From the NCBI GenBank assembly GCA_947649875.1, contig CANSTH010000006.1:1-50215 (forward strand): DNA of 50,215 bases, in the 5' to 3' direction. Below the pieces are notes generated by a model. The model was given only the letters and a program-made list of their open reading frames with translations, was not told the DNA's origin and made no database searches. This DNA comes from an uncultured Parvibacter sp. Its GTDB lineage: Bacteria > Actinomycetota > Coriobacteriia > Coriobacteriales > Eggerthellaceae. Within the stretch, counting starts at the first letter, position 1. Each line of letters starts with the position of its first letter. Positions 1-8,732 of this stretch are shown here, one piece after another. The translations under genes and the position numbers were made by a program.

Positions 1-1221
1 GCCGAGCGCATCTTCGAGGGCCGCGGCTTCTGCGCCCATTGCCGTGGACATGCGAGAGCAAACCTCATCTAGGAGCCTTGCCATGGCCTTTGGCGACAAG
101 GAGAGCTCCTTTGCCAGGGCCAAGAAATCCTCCTTCGATACCGCATCGATTTTGTTCGTGCCGCCTATTCGCATTGCCATATGCCGATCGAGGCCTTTGT
201 ATATCACTGTCGACGCGATGTCGTAGGCGGGGGCCAGACGGAATTGGCACCAATCTCTTCCGCGCAAAGCGGTAAGGTTTTTTAGATGCCCATCGCAGTT
301 GCCCACAATGGCGTTGACAATCAACATGCGAACGAATTGGTCCATGTCGCCCAGGGGATCCGAGGAGTTTGCCAAGATGGTGTCCCTGACCAGCCTTGCA
401 TATTGTTGGCCCGGCTTCTCGTATTTCTGCTCAGGTAGTTTCCCCAGGATTTGGCAAAAATCCTCTTGGTGCAGCCGAAGAACCCGGGGGCTCCTATCGG
501 CATCCGAGTTCTTTTCGTATGTGGCGAGTTCTCTGTCAAAGCGCTCGGTCACATAAAGGGCGTCCTCCCCGAGAATATCGATTGTGGAATCTGCCGTTCG
601 AAGCCCAGCGCATTTTGCGAGGAAAAGGCAGAAGTGCTCGTTTTCGCTCAACTGCTCGAATCGCCTGTTGGGAGCCTTCACGATATGGGTGGAAGCTGCT
701 CCCTCCATGGGGATGGCATAAGAAATGCTGCCGCCCCGGCTTTCTGCGTAAAGGCCCATTTTCGATTGTGCCCCCGCAAGCGAAAGCTTCGCCTCTTCTT
801 GAAGCTCAGCGATTCCGTCGGCGCCACCTTCCATCGTTTTGTGCAAGGCTTCACGCGAGATGGGTACGTAGTGGCCATCGGATCCCGCCGTGTCTTCGCT
901 GTTGCCCAGGATTACCGCTCCGATGCATTCGGTGCCCAGCGCATTTAAGACTTTGAGATAGGACGCGCTTTTCACCTCCAGAGCGCGTGCAACTGCGGCC
1001 AGAGCAGCTCCCTCGGGAAGCAGGTTGCGAAAGAAGGCTCGAGTGGGTCGGGCCGGGAATGAGCCAGCGGAAAGGGGCAATGCCACGGAAAGGGGAGACT
1101 GGGGGAAGGAATCCCTGAATTGCGGGCTATAGGTGAATTGCTCCTCCTTGCCGGGTACGGTCTGGAGGGTGCCTACTAGGTGGCGGGTGCCGTCGATTTC
1201 GCCGAAAACGTGAAGCTTCAA
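1..1221 (-). CDS. hipA: HipA-family Ser/Thr kinase toxin (3' end cut by window edge)
   Basis: The minus-strand frame is open from 1221 to the window edge (407 codons) and encodes a HipA kinase toxin. HipA proteins phosphorylate a translation factor (glutamyl-tRNA synthetase for the E. coli protein) and are neutralised by HipB. Visible landmarks are FFRNLLPEG near residues 62-70, SLAGAQSK at 147-154, GNCDGHLKN at 307-315 with the presumed catalytic Asp310, and the following LAPAYDIAS. The Asp position matches E. coli HipA Asp309. I chose the TTG at 1221, which sits six bases after the GAGG at 1231-1228; a TTG at 1227 is in frame but abuts that GAGG. The family is usually about 430-440 residues, so only about 30 are missing. 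It follows hipB directly, and the two are surely cotranscribed. Confidence 0.9.
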   Translation of the reverse strand, partial: MKLHVFGEIDGTRHLVGTLQTVPGKEEQFTYSPQFRDSFPQSPLSVALPLSAGSFPARPTRAFFRNLLPEGAALAAVARALEVKSASYLKVLNALGTECIGAVILGNSEDTAGSDGHYVPISREALHKTMEGGADGIAELQEEAKLSLAGAQSKMGLYAESRGGSISYAIPMEGAASTHIVKAPNRRFEQLSENEHFCLFLAKCAGLRTADSTIDILGEDALYVTERFDRELATYEKNSDADRSPRVLRLHQEDFCQILGKLPEQKYEKPGQQYARLVRDTILANSSDPLGDMDQFVRMLIVNAIVGNCDGHLKNLTALRGRDWCQFRLAPAYDIASTVIYKGLDRHMAMRIGGTNKIDAVSKEDFLALAKELSLSPKAMARLLDEVCSRMSTAMGAEAAALEDALG

Positions 1222-1223
1222 GA

Positions 1224-1448
1224 TCAACCTCGCTCTTCAAGATTGATGGTCAGTCCCACCATGTTGGCTACGCGCAGGGCCTTTTCCAGCTGAGTGGTTT
1301 CTTTTCCGTTCTCCAATTGCGAGACGAACATGACGCCCACGCCACACGCATCGGCCAGCTGCGCTTGAGTGTAGCCGAGTTTCTTTCGTCTGATCCGAAT
1401 TGCAGAGCCAAACTCTTTGGCAGTCAGCACGCCCATGAGCACCTCCAT
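1224..1448 (-). CDS. hipB: HipB-like antitoxin, Xre-family HTH
   Basis: This 74-residue protein is a single helix-turn-helix of the Cro/C1 (Xre) type: the segment from FGSAIRIRRKKLGYTQAQLA through VGVMFVSQLENGK is the canonical HTH_3. It is the antitoxin and autorepressor partner of HipA, and its stop at 1224 lies next to the hipA start. The ATG at 1448 is used here; an internal ATG at 1436 (MGVLTAKEF) is an alternative. Three operator-like palindromes lie directly upstream between 1451 and 1548. This matches known HipB biology, in which HipB dimers bind several operators and HipA acts as co-repressor. Confidence 0.88.
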   Translation of the reverse strand: MEVLMGVLTAKEFGSAIRIRRKKLGYTQAQLADACGVGVMFVSQLENGKETTQLEKALRVANMVGLTINLEERG

Positions 1449-1450
1449 TA

Positions 1451-1548
1451 ATTATCGCGTTCGCAATAATAGCAGAGAAACTGGGTAAAACTATTGCGAA
1501 CGCGATAATACTGCGGAGGATTCAAAGAATTATCGCGAACGAAATAAT
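1451..1548. promoter_or_regulatory. Three HipB operator-like palindromes
   Basis: Three near-identical imperfect palindromes lie upstream of hipB at 1451-1470 (ATTATCGCGTTCGCAATAAT), 1492-1510 (the same motif inverted) and 1529-1548 (ATTATCGCGAACGAAATAAT). The first overlaps the region just before the hipB start codon. Multiple palindromic operators near the promoter are known for hipBA. The HipB assignment is inferred from position, since the half-site differs from the E. coli TATCC motif. Confidence 0.7.
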
Positions 1549-1678
1549 CGTGTAAGCACTGTGGCTTTTGGCGGCTATTGAGCAGATCTCCATAATTGAG
1601 CTATTAACTACATATTGAATTCAGTACATAATAAATACTATAATTCATTCAATTAAAGTTAGCGGAATCGAGGTGCTT
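1549..1678. promoter_or_regulatory. AT-rich divergent intergenic segment
   Basis: The stretch between the hipB operators and the Phd-like antitoxin gene is far more AT-rich than its surroundings (for example, 1611-1655 is almost only A and T). It should hold the plus-strand promoter for the second toxin-antitoxin pair. I see no unambiguous -35/-10 pair. The low GC is typical of a transferred accessory segment. Confidence 0.4.
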
Positions 1679-1984
1679 ATGCCGGTTGGAGTTGAGGCGT
1701 TGCCGCTTATTCGGCCTATTACGGATCTGCGCACGCAGTTCAATGAGGTGTGCGCGCAGGCCACGGAAACCCAAGAGCCCATCATTCTCACCAAGAACGG
1801 CGTGCCCGCCTATGTGCTGGAGGATTGCGAGGCCTACAACGCCGCCACCCGGCGCAACCGCATGTATTTGGCGGTGCGCGAGGCCGAGATAGAGGAGCGC
1901 TACCGTCCCGAGCCGCTGTCGGCCGAGGAATCAAATGCGCGCATGGCGGAGATATTCAAACTGTGGGGGCTGGAGTATGCTTGA
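1679..1984 (+). CDS. Phd/YefM-family antitoxin
   Basis: This is a protein of about 101 residues whose N-terminal half has the Phd/YefM fold pattern: PITDLRTQFNEVCAQATETQ, then EPIILTKNGVPAYVLEDCEAY. That is the usual DNA-binding and dimerisation domain. The C-terminal half (REAEIEERYRPEPLSAEESN) would be the flexible toxin-neutralising tail. I chose the ATG at 1679 because GAGG at 1670-1673 is well spaced for it; a GTG at 1673 overlaps that site. The stop overlaps the toxin start by 8 bases, the normal antitoxin-first arrangement. Confidence 0.85.
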   Translation: MPVGVEALPLIRPITDLRTQFNEVCAQATETQEPIILTKNGVPAYVLEDCEAYNAATRRNRMYLAVREAEIEERYRPEPLSAEESNARMAEIFKLWGLEYA

Positions 1985-2288
1985 TCTCCAATGGCGCCCC
2001 CGCGCTCATCTGGATCGCGAATCCATCGCCATCTACTTGGGGGTAGAGCGCGGCAATCCCCAGGCGGCGCTGCGCACCATCAACGCCATTGATAGTGCCA
2101 TCGACATGGCTCGTCGCTTCCCTGACAGCGGCGGCCACTACGCCGATGACCACCTCGAGCACGAGTACCGCACAACGCTCGCCGGCTCTTACATCATCAT
2201 CTACCGCTATAACGCCACCACGCTTACGGTGTATCGCATCATGCACCAGCGCCAAAACATCGACACTTACTCGCTCATCGAGTTTTAG
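1977..2288 (+). CDS. RelE/ParE-family toxin
   Basis: This 103-residue basic protein begins MLDLQWRPRAHLDRESIAIY and continues to RTTLAGSYIIIYRYNATTLTVYRIMHQRQN, the alpha-alpha-beta-beta-beta pattern of the ParE/RelE superfamily. The start chosen is the ATG at 1977 overlapping the antitoxin stop (TATGCTTGA); a longer in-frame reading from 1935 only adds residues encoded by the antitoxin in another frame. The motif YRIMHQRQ near the C-terminus is typical of ParE-like (gyrase-targeting) members rather than of ribosome-dependent YoeB. The target is not decidable from sequence. Confidence 0.85.
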   Translation: MLDLQWRPRAHLDRESIAIYLGVERGNPQAALRTINAIDSAIDMARRFPDSGGHYADDHLEHEYRTTLAGSYIIIYRYNATTLTVYRIMHQRQNIDTYSLIEF

Positions 2289-2442
2289 CGCCTTGGTATC
2301 GTGGAATCCGACTAAATACAAGTAATCTAGTCATGATTGGAAAGATGCGCTTTTTGCCCAAAATCGGGTTGGAAAAATACACGTTCTCTCGATTGCGCGA
2401 GCCCGAAAGGCCCGACTGCCTGGGGCAACGCCCTCGAGTTTC

Positions 2443-2476
2443 AAAAAGAAAGGTTATGGCGATAACCTTTCTTTTT
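2443..2476. terminator. Perfect 15-bp hairpin between convergent genes
   Basis: AAAAAGAAAGGTTAT at 2443-2457 and its exact complement at 2462-2476 enclose a GGCG loop. The stem starts with A-runs and ends in T-runs, so it can act as a terminator on either strand. That suits its place between the ParE-like toxin (plus) and the histidine kinase (minus). A partial copy of the arm (GAAAGAAAGGTTGTG) follows at about 2485. Confidence 0.6.
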
Positions 2477-2531
2477 GGGTGTGCGAAAGAAAGGTTGTGC
2501 ATTCTACTTGATGCGCTCGTAGGTGGCTGGG

Positions 2532-4091
2532 CTAGTTCAGGGTTTTGGCGGTTATGGCGGCTTTGAGGGCTTTGAAGTCCACCGGCTTGGGGATGTGGGC
2601 GTTCATGCCGCCGCTGAGAATGCGGCGCACGTCTTCGCTACTGTTATCCGAGGTCACAGCGATGATACGCACCGAATCGCCGCCCTTCTCCTCGCAGGAG
2701 CGAATGCGGCGGGTGGCCTCGTAGCCATCCATCACCGGCATATGAATGTCCATGGTGATGGTATCGAAGAACCCCTTCTCATGATTGGTGAACTGCAGCA
2801 ACGCTTCTTGCCCGTCGCGGGCGGTTACCGTTTCGGCCCCTTCCATCTCCAGGAATTCGCAGATAATTTCGCTATTGATTCGGTTATCTTCGACCACCAG
2901 AATGTGACGATTGGTGAGATTGGCTCCATCGGACTGGTCGGCAGGAAGCTCGCCTATCTCCATTTGAACGCGAATTGTAAATGTGGATCCTAAGTCGACA
3001 ACGCTATTTACGGTGATGCTGCCGCCCAACCCTTGCACGAGCTGCTTGGCTACCGTCAGGCCAAGCCCCATGTGGGGAATGTCGCCATCGATGCGCGTGT
3101 CCTCAACGCGGTTGAAAGGTTCGAATATCTCTTTCAGGTGCTCTTCGGCAATGCCAATTCCGCGGTCGATTACCTGGAATTCGTAATAGCCGAAACCGGC
3201 TTGCAAGGCGGGCAGCTCGCGCACGATCAATTCAACCTGGCTGTGCTCCGGCGAGAAGGTGGAGGCGTTTTCCAATAGTGCCCGCAATGCACGCGTAATG
3301 GCGCTGAAATCCGATATCACGCAAAGATGCTGGGCGTCCAACGTTGATTTCAGCTCCTGGCCCTTCAAATGGAGCTTGCGGGAAACCGCGTCGAGTGTAG
3401 TGGTCATAAGCTCCGAGAGCGAGAAAGACTGGTAAGAGAGGTGATCGTCGGACTTGCTGTCGGTGCGCAGCTCCATGGCTCGATTGATCATGTCCATCAG
3501 CCGAGAGGCTGCTGCGCTGATAATGTAGCAGTTGTCCTTCGTGCGGTCGTCCTGCGCGTTGACGGCTATCAGGTTCGCCGATCCAAGAATGGCGTTCAAG
3601 GGGGTGAACATATCATGAGATATTTTCGACAGCATCTCGCTTTTCAGCAAATGCGACTCCTCCACCGACCGCAGGGAGCTTATCCAAACCGGTCGCCCGT
3701 CGGGGGTGGTGGCAGAGGTGCAGTGCTCGGAGAACCATCGCGGCTTGCCGCCCTTTGCGATAAGGCGGTATTCGCAGGTGTCTCCTTCGCCATCTTTATG
3801 TGCTTGAACAAAAATGTCCCTGTCCTCCGGGAACACGAGCTCTAGGAAGTTCCCACCGGTTTGTTGGAGAAAGTCGTCAATGCTCATGTCGAGGTTTTGA
3901 AGGGCAAAATCGCTGATGCAGTAAACAGGGTATCCGTCTTCGTAGAAACCGCACACGGCGCCAACGGCGAAATTCGCAGAGAGCAAATCTACAATCTGCT
4001 GCCCCAAGGCGCCATCGCCCGAGGCCTCGTCTTCTCCAATGAAGAATAGGTCTTCCTTATAGAAAGAACGATGCGCCTGCACGCTCTGCAT
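2532..4091 (-). CDS. Soluble hybrid histidine kinase / response regulator
   Basis: This 519-residue cytoplasmic signalling protein has no membrane segment. In order it has an N-terminal PAS-like sensor (about 35-145), a HisKA dimerisation domain with phospho-acceptor His159 in SKISHDMFTPLNAILG, a HATPase_c domain (about 210-385) and a C-terminal receiver domain (394-519). The receiver has acidic residues in VVEDNR, phospho-acceptor Asp448 in ITMDIHMPVMDG and the conserved Lys502 in IPKPVD. No separate output regulator is adjacent, so phosphate probably passes to a partner elsewhere. The ATG at 4091 has an AGGA sequence upstream. It is divergent from the Ser/Thr kinase gene. Confidence 0.9.
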   Translation of the reverse strand: MQSVQAHRSFYKEDLFFIGEDEASGDGALGQQIVDLLSANFAVGAVCGFYEDGYPVYCISDFALQNLDMSIDDFLQQTGGNFLELVFPEDRDIFVQAHKDGEGDTCEYRLIAKGGKPRWFSEHCTSATTPDGRPVWISSLRSVEESHLLKSEMLSKISHDMFTPLNAILGSANLIAVNAQDDRTKDNCYIISAAASRLMDMINRAMELRTDSKSDDHLSYQSFSLSELMTTTLDAVSRKLHLKGQELKSTLDAQHLCVISDFSAITRALRALLENASTFSPEHSQVELIVRELPALQAGFGYYEFQVIDRGIGIAEEHLKEIFEPFNRVEDTRIDGDIPHMGLGLTVAKQLVQGLGGSITVNSVVDLGSTFTIRVQMEIGELPADQSDGANLTNRHILVVEDNRINSEIICEFLEMEGAETVTARDGQEALLQFTNHEKGFFDTITMDIHMPVMDGYEATRRIRSCEEKGGDSVRIIAVTSDNSSEDVRRILSGGMNAHIPKPVDFKALKAAITAKTLN

Positions 4092-4296
4092 GATTTCCTG
4101 GTTTCTCTTCCCAATTACCCGCTTCGTTCAAATTCTAGCATGGGCAACTTTACAGCGAGGAAACAACTGGATGGCAACGATGGTTTTTGCGCAGCCGCCC
4201 GAATGCTCGAATAACCGCCTTCGGCGAGACATTTCGCCACGATACAGTAGAATGTGGGGCAGCTGAAAAAAGCGAGGGCCAAGGAGTTGCGCCACC

Positions 4297-6909
4297 GTGG
4301 CGAAGCAAAAGCTGCTGCTGGACAGATATCGCGTGGTGAAGGCCGCAGGCGCCGGTGGGTTTGCCACGGTCTACGAGGCGCTGGACACCCATCTGAACCG
4401 CACCGTGGCCATCAAGGTATTCGAACTTTCGGAAAGCGACAAGGCTGGGTTCCACTTGGCGGCGCTGGATGGCAAAATTGCCGCCGAACTGGAAGATGGC
4501 GCTGCGGTAGCTGAGGGCACCGGCAATGGGGAAGGCGGCGGCGGAAGTGCTGGCCATCGCGGCGCGGTTGGCGGCCGGGAGAGCAGCGGCGCATCCGCAA
4601 ATGGGGGAGCGATGGTCGCGCCAGGTGCGCTCGGCGCATCTGCGAGCAGTCCGGCATCTTCCGCAGTTGGTGCGGCGGCTGGCGGCGTACTTGGCGTATC
4701 AACCGTCCCGAGCGCTCCTGCTGCACCCGTTTATCCCTCCGACCCCAGCTTCCTTTCTGCCCGCGAAGAGCGGCTGGCCGCCCGAAATGGCGCCTCCCTT
4801 CGTAAGAAACCCAACTTCCAGGAGCTGGCGCAGGCATTCGAGAACGAGCTGGCGCAAGATGCGGCACGGGAGGCAAAGGCCCGCGGGGCGGAATGCAACA
4901 GGGGCAACGCCGCCTCCAGTGCCGATTTGGAGAACACGGTGCCCTGGGACGAGGACGAGGATCTGGGGCCCGATGAATATTTCGAAACTGGGGGCGAAGG
5001 CGATTCCAACCTTGCCGCACCCCTTCTCACCATAATCGGTGCGGCGGCTGAGGCGCAGCGGGGCATCCCTGAAGGCCACTGCTCCAGCGCCGAAACCGCG
5101 TCCGCAGAAGGCGCAACCACCACCGGAATTGGCACAGGCACCGCTGTCATGCCCTGCTCTGATGCAGCCGCAACCCCGGCCGGAGCCGCCCCGGGTGCGG
5201 TCCGGGCTCCATCCAGCTCGGGTGATGCCAATGACGGTGCCAACGATGACGCCGACGACCAGGAAGACGGCACTGCTTTCGATAGCATTCCCGCCATCGC
5301 GGAGGCGCGGCTGATCGCGTCGCTGAACGATCCCAATATCGTTACCGTGTACGATTGCCAGGAAAGCGACGGCCGCGCCTACATCATCATGGAGTTCGTG
5401 GACGGTCTTACGCTGGCGGACTTTTTGGAAAAGGTGGGCGACCAGATTACCCTGGACATGATTGCCGCCATTGTTGCCGCGGTAACCGGCGCCCTAGAGG
5501 CTGCCCACAGCCATAACGTGCTGCACCTGGACATCAAACCGGAAAACGTGCTGATCGATCGCCAGGGCAAGGTGAAAGTGACCGACTTCGGGCTGGCCAC
5601 GCTGGCCGATGCTTCCGGCCACGGCCGTGCCGCCGCCGGAACCATAGGCTACATGCCCCCCGAGCAGTTGCGCCTGCAGCCGCTGGACGTGCGCACCGAT
5701 GAATGGGCGGTGGCCAGCCTCACGTACGAGATGCTCACCGGCTCCAACCAGTTCATCGTGGACGACCTGGAGGCGGCGTTGCCCGCCATCGAGGACTCCG
5801 AGCTGCCGGTGCCATCGCAGATGTGGGACGAGGCGGGCGATGCGCTGGACGATGTGGTGTTCACCGGCCTGGACATCGACCCCGAGGACCGCTACCAAAC
5901 GGTGGAGGAGTTCGCGCAGGCAATACTGCCCCAGCTGGGCAGCGCTCGCAAAGGCAAGAAGCAATTGGCCGCAGCGCTTAACCAAGAAGACGAGCCAGAA
6001 GCGCCGGAGATTCCGCCCGAGCCACAAGGACCGGTGATCCCCCTGGTGGATCGCGTTGGGCCACGGGGGGCGCAACTCCTCGTGCGTATCCTGTGCGCTT
6101 TGAGCTGTGGCGGCTGCGCGGCGCTGGCCATGATGAATTTCCATGCCCTGGGCGCCACCAGCATGGGTCTTGCCACCGATGCTCCGTTTGTGTTCTGGCC
6201 GCTATTGGTAGCGGCAGTTGCGCTGGCGGCGGTGAGGCCCACATTCGGAGCCTTAGCGGCACCGCTGTTTTTGGCAATCAGCTTCTTCGCCAACGAGGCA
6301 TTCCTGCTGGCACTTGGCTTTGGAGCGCTCACGGTGGTGTGGTGGGTAAAATTCTGCAAAGACGACGAGCCCATGGCGTTGTGTGCCCTTTTGGGCCCGG
6401 CCACAGGGGCCTTCGGCATGGGGGCAACCGCGCCGTTGCTGGCCGGCGCTTTGCTGTCGGTGGGGCGCGCCGCCATCTGCGCCATCTACAATGCGCTGTT
6501 TGCTCTGGTGATGGCCTGCTTGGGCTCGTGCACGCTGCTGGGCTGGAACATTGCCGCCAACAGCCATTTCACCATTAACATGCAATCGGTGTTCCTGAAC
6601 GTGGTGCAGCGGCCGGAAACCTGGGTGATGGCCGTTGCCTGGGTGGGGGCGGCAGTTGCGCTCAGCCTGTTCTGCGCCCGGGGCACCCGCATCTTCGATG
6701 TGCTGGGCTCGCTTGCCGGCGCCGCTGTGCTGCTGCTAGCCGGTTGGGCCTGCGCCCAGCTGGCCACCGGCTTCGACCCGCTGTCCATTGCCGGCAGCAT
6801 CCTGCCCGGCGCCTTCGCCGTGGTGCTGGCGCTGCTGGGGGTGCCCGACCGCGCCCGCCGGGACCCAGACGACTGGGAGCAGCTGCGCCATCTCGATGAC
6901 ATCGCCTAA
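4297..6909 (+). CDS. Membrane Ser/Thr protein kinase with a large insertion in the kinase N-lobe
   Basis: This is an 870-residue Hanks-type kinase. The N-lobe begins LLLDRYRVVKAAGAGGFATV with the glycine loop and continues to VAIK (Lys40). Instead of helix C, about 280 residues rich in Ala, Gly and acidic residues follow (about 48-328). The domain then resumes at IPAIAEARLIASLNDPNIV, with HLDIKPEN at 410-417 (Leu in place of the Arg of HRD), the DFG Asp430 and GTIGYMPPEQ. After about residue 590 there are roughly nine or ten hydrophobic segments, so the C-terminal third is a polytopic membrane domain rather than the usual single helix with PASTA repeats. The start is a GTG at 4297 with AAGGAG at 4281-4286. 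HLD instead of HRD is common in active bacterial kinases of this kind. Confidence 0.88.
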   Translation: MAKQKLLLDRYRVVKAAGAGGFATVYEALDTHLNRTVAIKVFELSESDKAGFHLAALDGKIAAELEDGAAVAEGTGNGEGGGGSAGHRGAVGGRESSGASANGGAMVAPGALGASASSPASSAVGAAAGGVLGVSTVPSAPAAPVYPSDPSFLSAREERLAARNGASLRKKPNFQELAQAFENELAQDAAREAKARGAECNRGNAASSADLENTVPWDEDEDLGPDEYFETGGEGDSNLAAPLLTIIGAAAEAQRGIPEGHCSSAETASAEGATTTGIGTGTAVMPCSDAAATPAGAAPGAVRAPSSSGDANDGANDDADDQEDGTAFDSIPAIAEARLIASLNDPNIVTVYDCQESDGRAYIIMEFVDGLTLADFLEKVGDQITLDMIAAIVAAVTGALEAAHSHNVLHLDIKPENVLIDRQGKVKVTDFGLATLADASGHGRAAAGTIGYMPPEQLRLQPLDVRTDEWAVASLTYEMLTGSNQFIVDDLEAALPAIEDSELPVPSQMWDEAGDALDDVVFTGLDIDPEDRYQTVEEFAQAILPQLGSARKGKKQLAAALNQEDEPEAPEIPPEPQGPVIPLVDRVGPRGAQLLVRILCALSCGGCAALAMMNFHALGATSMGLATDAPFVFWPLLVAAVALAAVRPTFGALAAPLFLAISFFANEAFLLALGFGALTVVWWVKFCKDDEPMALCALLGPATGAFGMGATAPLLAGALLSVGRAAICAIYNALFALVMACLGSCTLLGWNIAANSHFTINMQSVFLNVVQRPETWVMAVAWVGAAVALSLFCARGTRIFDVLGSLAGAAVLLLAGWACAQLATGFDPLSIAGSILPGAFAVVLALLGVPDRARRDPDDWEQLRHLDDIA

Positions 6910-6997
6910 GTGCGCCTTCGCCGCAGACGGCCCTTCGATGTTTCCACAGACGAGGGATGAATCAGGCTCACCAAAGTGGACAAAACGTGCTGCTTAG

Positions 6998-7053
6998 CCT
7001 CACCAAACCTGTTATTTTGTGCAAATCTGTATGAAATAGCAACTTTGGTGAGG
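6998..7053. repeat. 56-bp palindromic repeat, copy A
   Basis: This imperfect palindrome begins CCTCACCAAA and ends TTTGGTGAGG, with internal arms TGTTATTTTGTGCA and TGTATGAAATAGCAA that are also mutually complementary. Its length and end motifs match the elements at 7143-7198 and 33324-33379. Confidence 0.75.
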
Positions 7054-7142
7054 TTCGGGACGTTCGAATGCGTCTGAATATGAATAAAAGCATCAATAAG
7101 AAATAATTTGAATACTGCAACTGGGAGTTTGGTGCATCATGG

Positions 7143-7198
7143 CCTAACCAAAGTTGTAATTTTTTGCAGAAATGCACGAAACCGCAAGTTTGGTGAGG
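7143..7198. repeat. 56-bp palindromic repeat, copy B
   Basis: This element begins CCTAACCAAA and ends TTTGGTGAGG. The right half, TGCAGAAATGCACGAAACC followed by GCAAG, matches copy A in TGCA, TG, GAAA and GCAA at the same positions. The total length is again exactly 56 bp. Confidence 0.75.
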
Positions 7199-7338
7199 GG
7201 CGGTGGCTGGCAAGCGAGTGGCGCGGTTCCAGATGACGGCTCGCTGAACCATTGGCGCTGCTTTGGTGCAAGAGTGCTACTATCGTGCCCGTTCGAAATG
7301 TTCCTCCGAAACTGCCTTTTCAGAAGGAGATGGCCATT

Positions 7339-8268
7339 ATGCCCCAATCCGCCAATGCGCCCGTCGACAGCGCCAATGCCCCCGATGTCCTTGCCCCCGT
7401 CTCACAGCTGTACCTCTACGAGCGCGAAGGCGCCTACATTCCCCGCATTGCCGCCGTGCACGACCTGTGCGGCTACGGCAAATGCTCGCTAGGGGTGGCC
7501 ATCCCGGTACTGTCCGCCGCCGGCTGCGATGTGTGCCCGGTGCCGACGGGCCTGTTCAGCAGTCATACCGCCTTCCCTGGTTGGTACATGCACGACACCA
7601 CCAGCATCCTCGCTGAGTACCTGAACGCTTGGAAGGGCATCGACGTGGACATCGATGCCATCTATTCCGGCTTTTTGGGCGCCCCCGAGCAGGTGAACAT
7701 CATTCGCAGCCTCTACGAAACCTACCCCAACGCGCTGCGCATCGTAGACCCGGTGATGGCCGACCACGGCAAGGTGTACCCCACCTATACTCCCGAGTTG
7801 TGCGAGGCCATGGCCCAGTTGGCCTGCGATGCCGACGTGCTCACCCCCAATCTCACCGAAGCCGCCATCATCTTGGGCGAGGAGTGGCAGGGCACCAATA
7901 TCTCCGATGCCGAAGCTGACCGCATCATCCGAGCACTCATCGATCGCGGCGCCAAGAACGTGGTGCTGAAGGGCATCCAGCGCCCCGGCGAAACCCTTAT
8001 CCGCAATTTCGTAGGCAGCGAGAACGGTGAAACGGTGGAAGTGCACAACGAATTTCTGCCCTACATGCTGCACGGTACCGGCGATGTGTACGCCTCCTGC
8101 CTGCTGGCGGCCATCATGGCTGGGCGCAGCTTGAGCGAAGCAGTGGATTTTGCGGGCGCCTTCGTACACGATGCCATGTTGGTATCGGCCGAGCAGCCCC
8201 ACTTCCAAGAGCGCGGTGTGAGCTTCGAGCCCCTGCTAGGGAAGGTGTGGCAGTTGCTGGAGGATTAG
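7339..8268 (+). CDS. Pyridoxine/pyridoxamine/pyridoxal kinase (PdxK/PdxY type)
   Basis: This 309-residue ribokinase-superfamily enzyme should phosphorylate B6 vitamers to make pyridoxal phosphate in the cytoplasm. Features are IAAVHDLCGYGKCSLGVAIP near the N-terminus, the VDPVMADHGK segment with the substrate and metal-binding pattern, TPNLTEAAIILG, and the anion-hole signature LHGTGDVYASCLL with Asp as the likely general base. The ATG at 7339 is nine bases beyond AAGGAG; an in-frame ATG at 7330 abuts that site and is less likely. There is an N-terminal extension of about 30 residues compared with short PdxY proteins. It stands alone, ending in a strong terminator shared with the convergent gene. 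Confidence 0.88.
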   Translation: MPQSANAPVDSANAPDVLAPVSQLYLYEREGAYIPRIAAVHDLCGYGKCSLGVAIPVLSAAGCDVCPVPTGLFSSHTAFPGWYMHDTTSILAEYLNAWKGIDVDIDAIYSGFLGAPEQVNIIRSLYETYPNALRIVDPVMADHGKVYPTYTPELCEAMAQLACDADVLTPNLTEAAIILGEEWQGTNISDAEADRIIRALIDRGAKNVVLKGIQRPGETLIRNFVGSENGETVEVHNEFLPYMLHGTGDVYASCLLAAIMAGRSLSEAVDFAGAFVHDAMLVSAEQPHFQERGVSFEPLLGKVWQLLED

Positions 8269-8285
8269 CAGCTCCGAAATGCAAA

Positions 8286-8323
8286 AAAACGGCCGGTCCG
8301 CAGCGTTGCGGGCCGGCCGTTTT
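8286..8323. terminator. Bidirectional terminator
   Basis: AAAACGGCCGG, then CCGCA, pairs with TGCGG and CCGGCCGTTTT around a short loop, leaving a GC-rich stem flanked by A-run and T-run. It sits between convergent pdxK and the small membrane protein gene and can serve both. Confidence 0.85.
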
Positions 8324-8355
8324 GCTAGCAGCAGTCTGCAGTAGCAGGCAGCGCG

Positions 8356-8559
8356 CTACTTCTGCTCTTCCTCGTCCTCGTCGTCATCGTCGAATAGCGA
8401 CCAGTCGTCGGCGGTCTTCTCGTGGTTCTTGTACACCTTGCGGGTGCGCTTCTCCATGATCACGCATGCAATGATGCTTATGACCAGCCCGCAGCCAACC
8501 AGGACGCCAATACCAGCGAACGACTCGAAAAGAAAGTGGTAAAGCGCCTCGAAATCCAT
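8356..8559 (-). CDS. Small single-pass membrane protein, function unknown
   Basis: This 67-residue protein has one clear membrane segment, GIGVLVGCGLVISIIACVIM (about residues 16-35). A basic stretch (EKRTRKVYKNHEK) follows, then a strongly acidic tail with a DDDDEDEEE run. By the positive-inside rule the charged C-terminus should be cytoplasmic. GAGG eight bases before the ATG supports the start. I do not recognise a family. The gene is monocistronic and convergent to pdxK, with an independent promoter facing the divergent histidine kinase gene. Confidence 0.7.
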   Translation of the reverse strand: MDFEALYHFLFESFAGIGVLVGCGLVISIIACVIMEKRTRKVYKNHEKTADDWSLFDDDDEDEEEQK

Positions 8560-8732
8560 ATATACATCCTCGTTACAGTGAAAGTGGGGACTTGTGCCCC
8601 TGTGGCAAAATCACAATCGCCAATTTTACACGATTGGGATTTGAATACCAATGCGCCCTTTGCGGTAACTTAAATCTCCACGATGGCCGGAGAACAGGCC
8701 AGAAGAACGGATGGATAAACACAAGGATGTCC

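Larger units (their letters stand above)
6910..7338. other. Intergenic region with repeat elements
   Basis: This gap of about 430 bp between the kinase and pdxK contains no supported gene. It holds two copies of a 56-bp palindromic repeat (6998-7053 and 7143-7198) and an extra half-motif CTCACCAAA at 6967-6975. The pdxK ribosome-binding site AAGGAG lies at 7324-7329. Confidence 0.6.
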
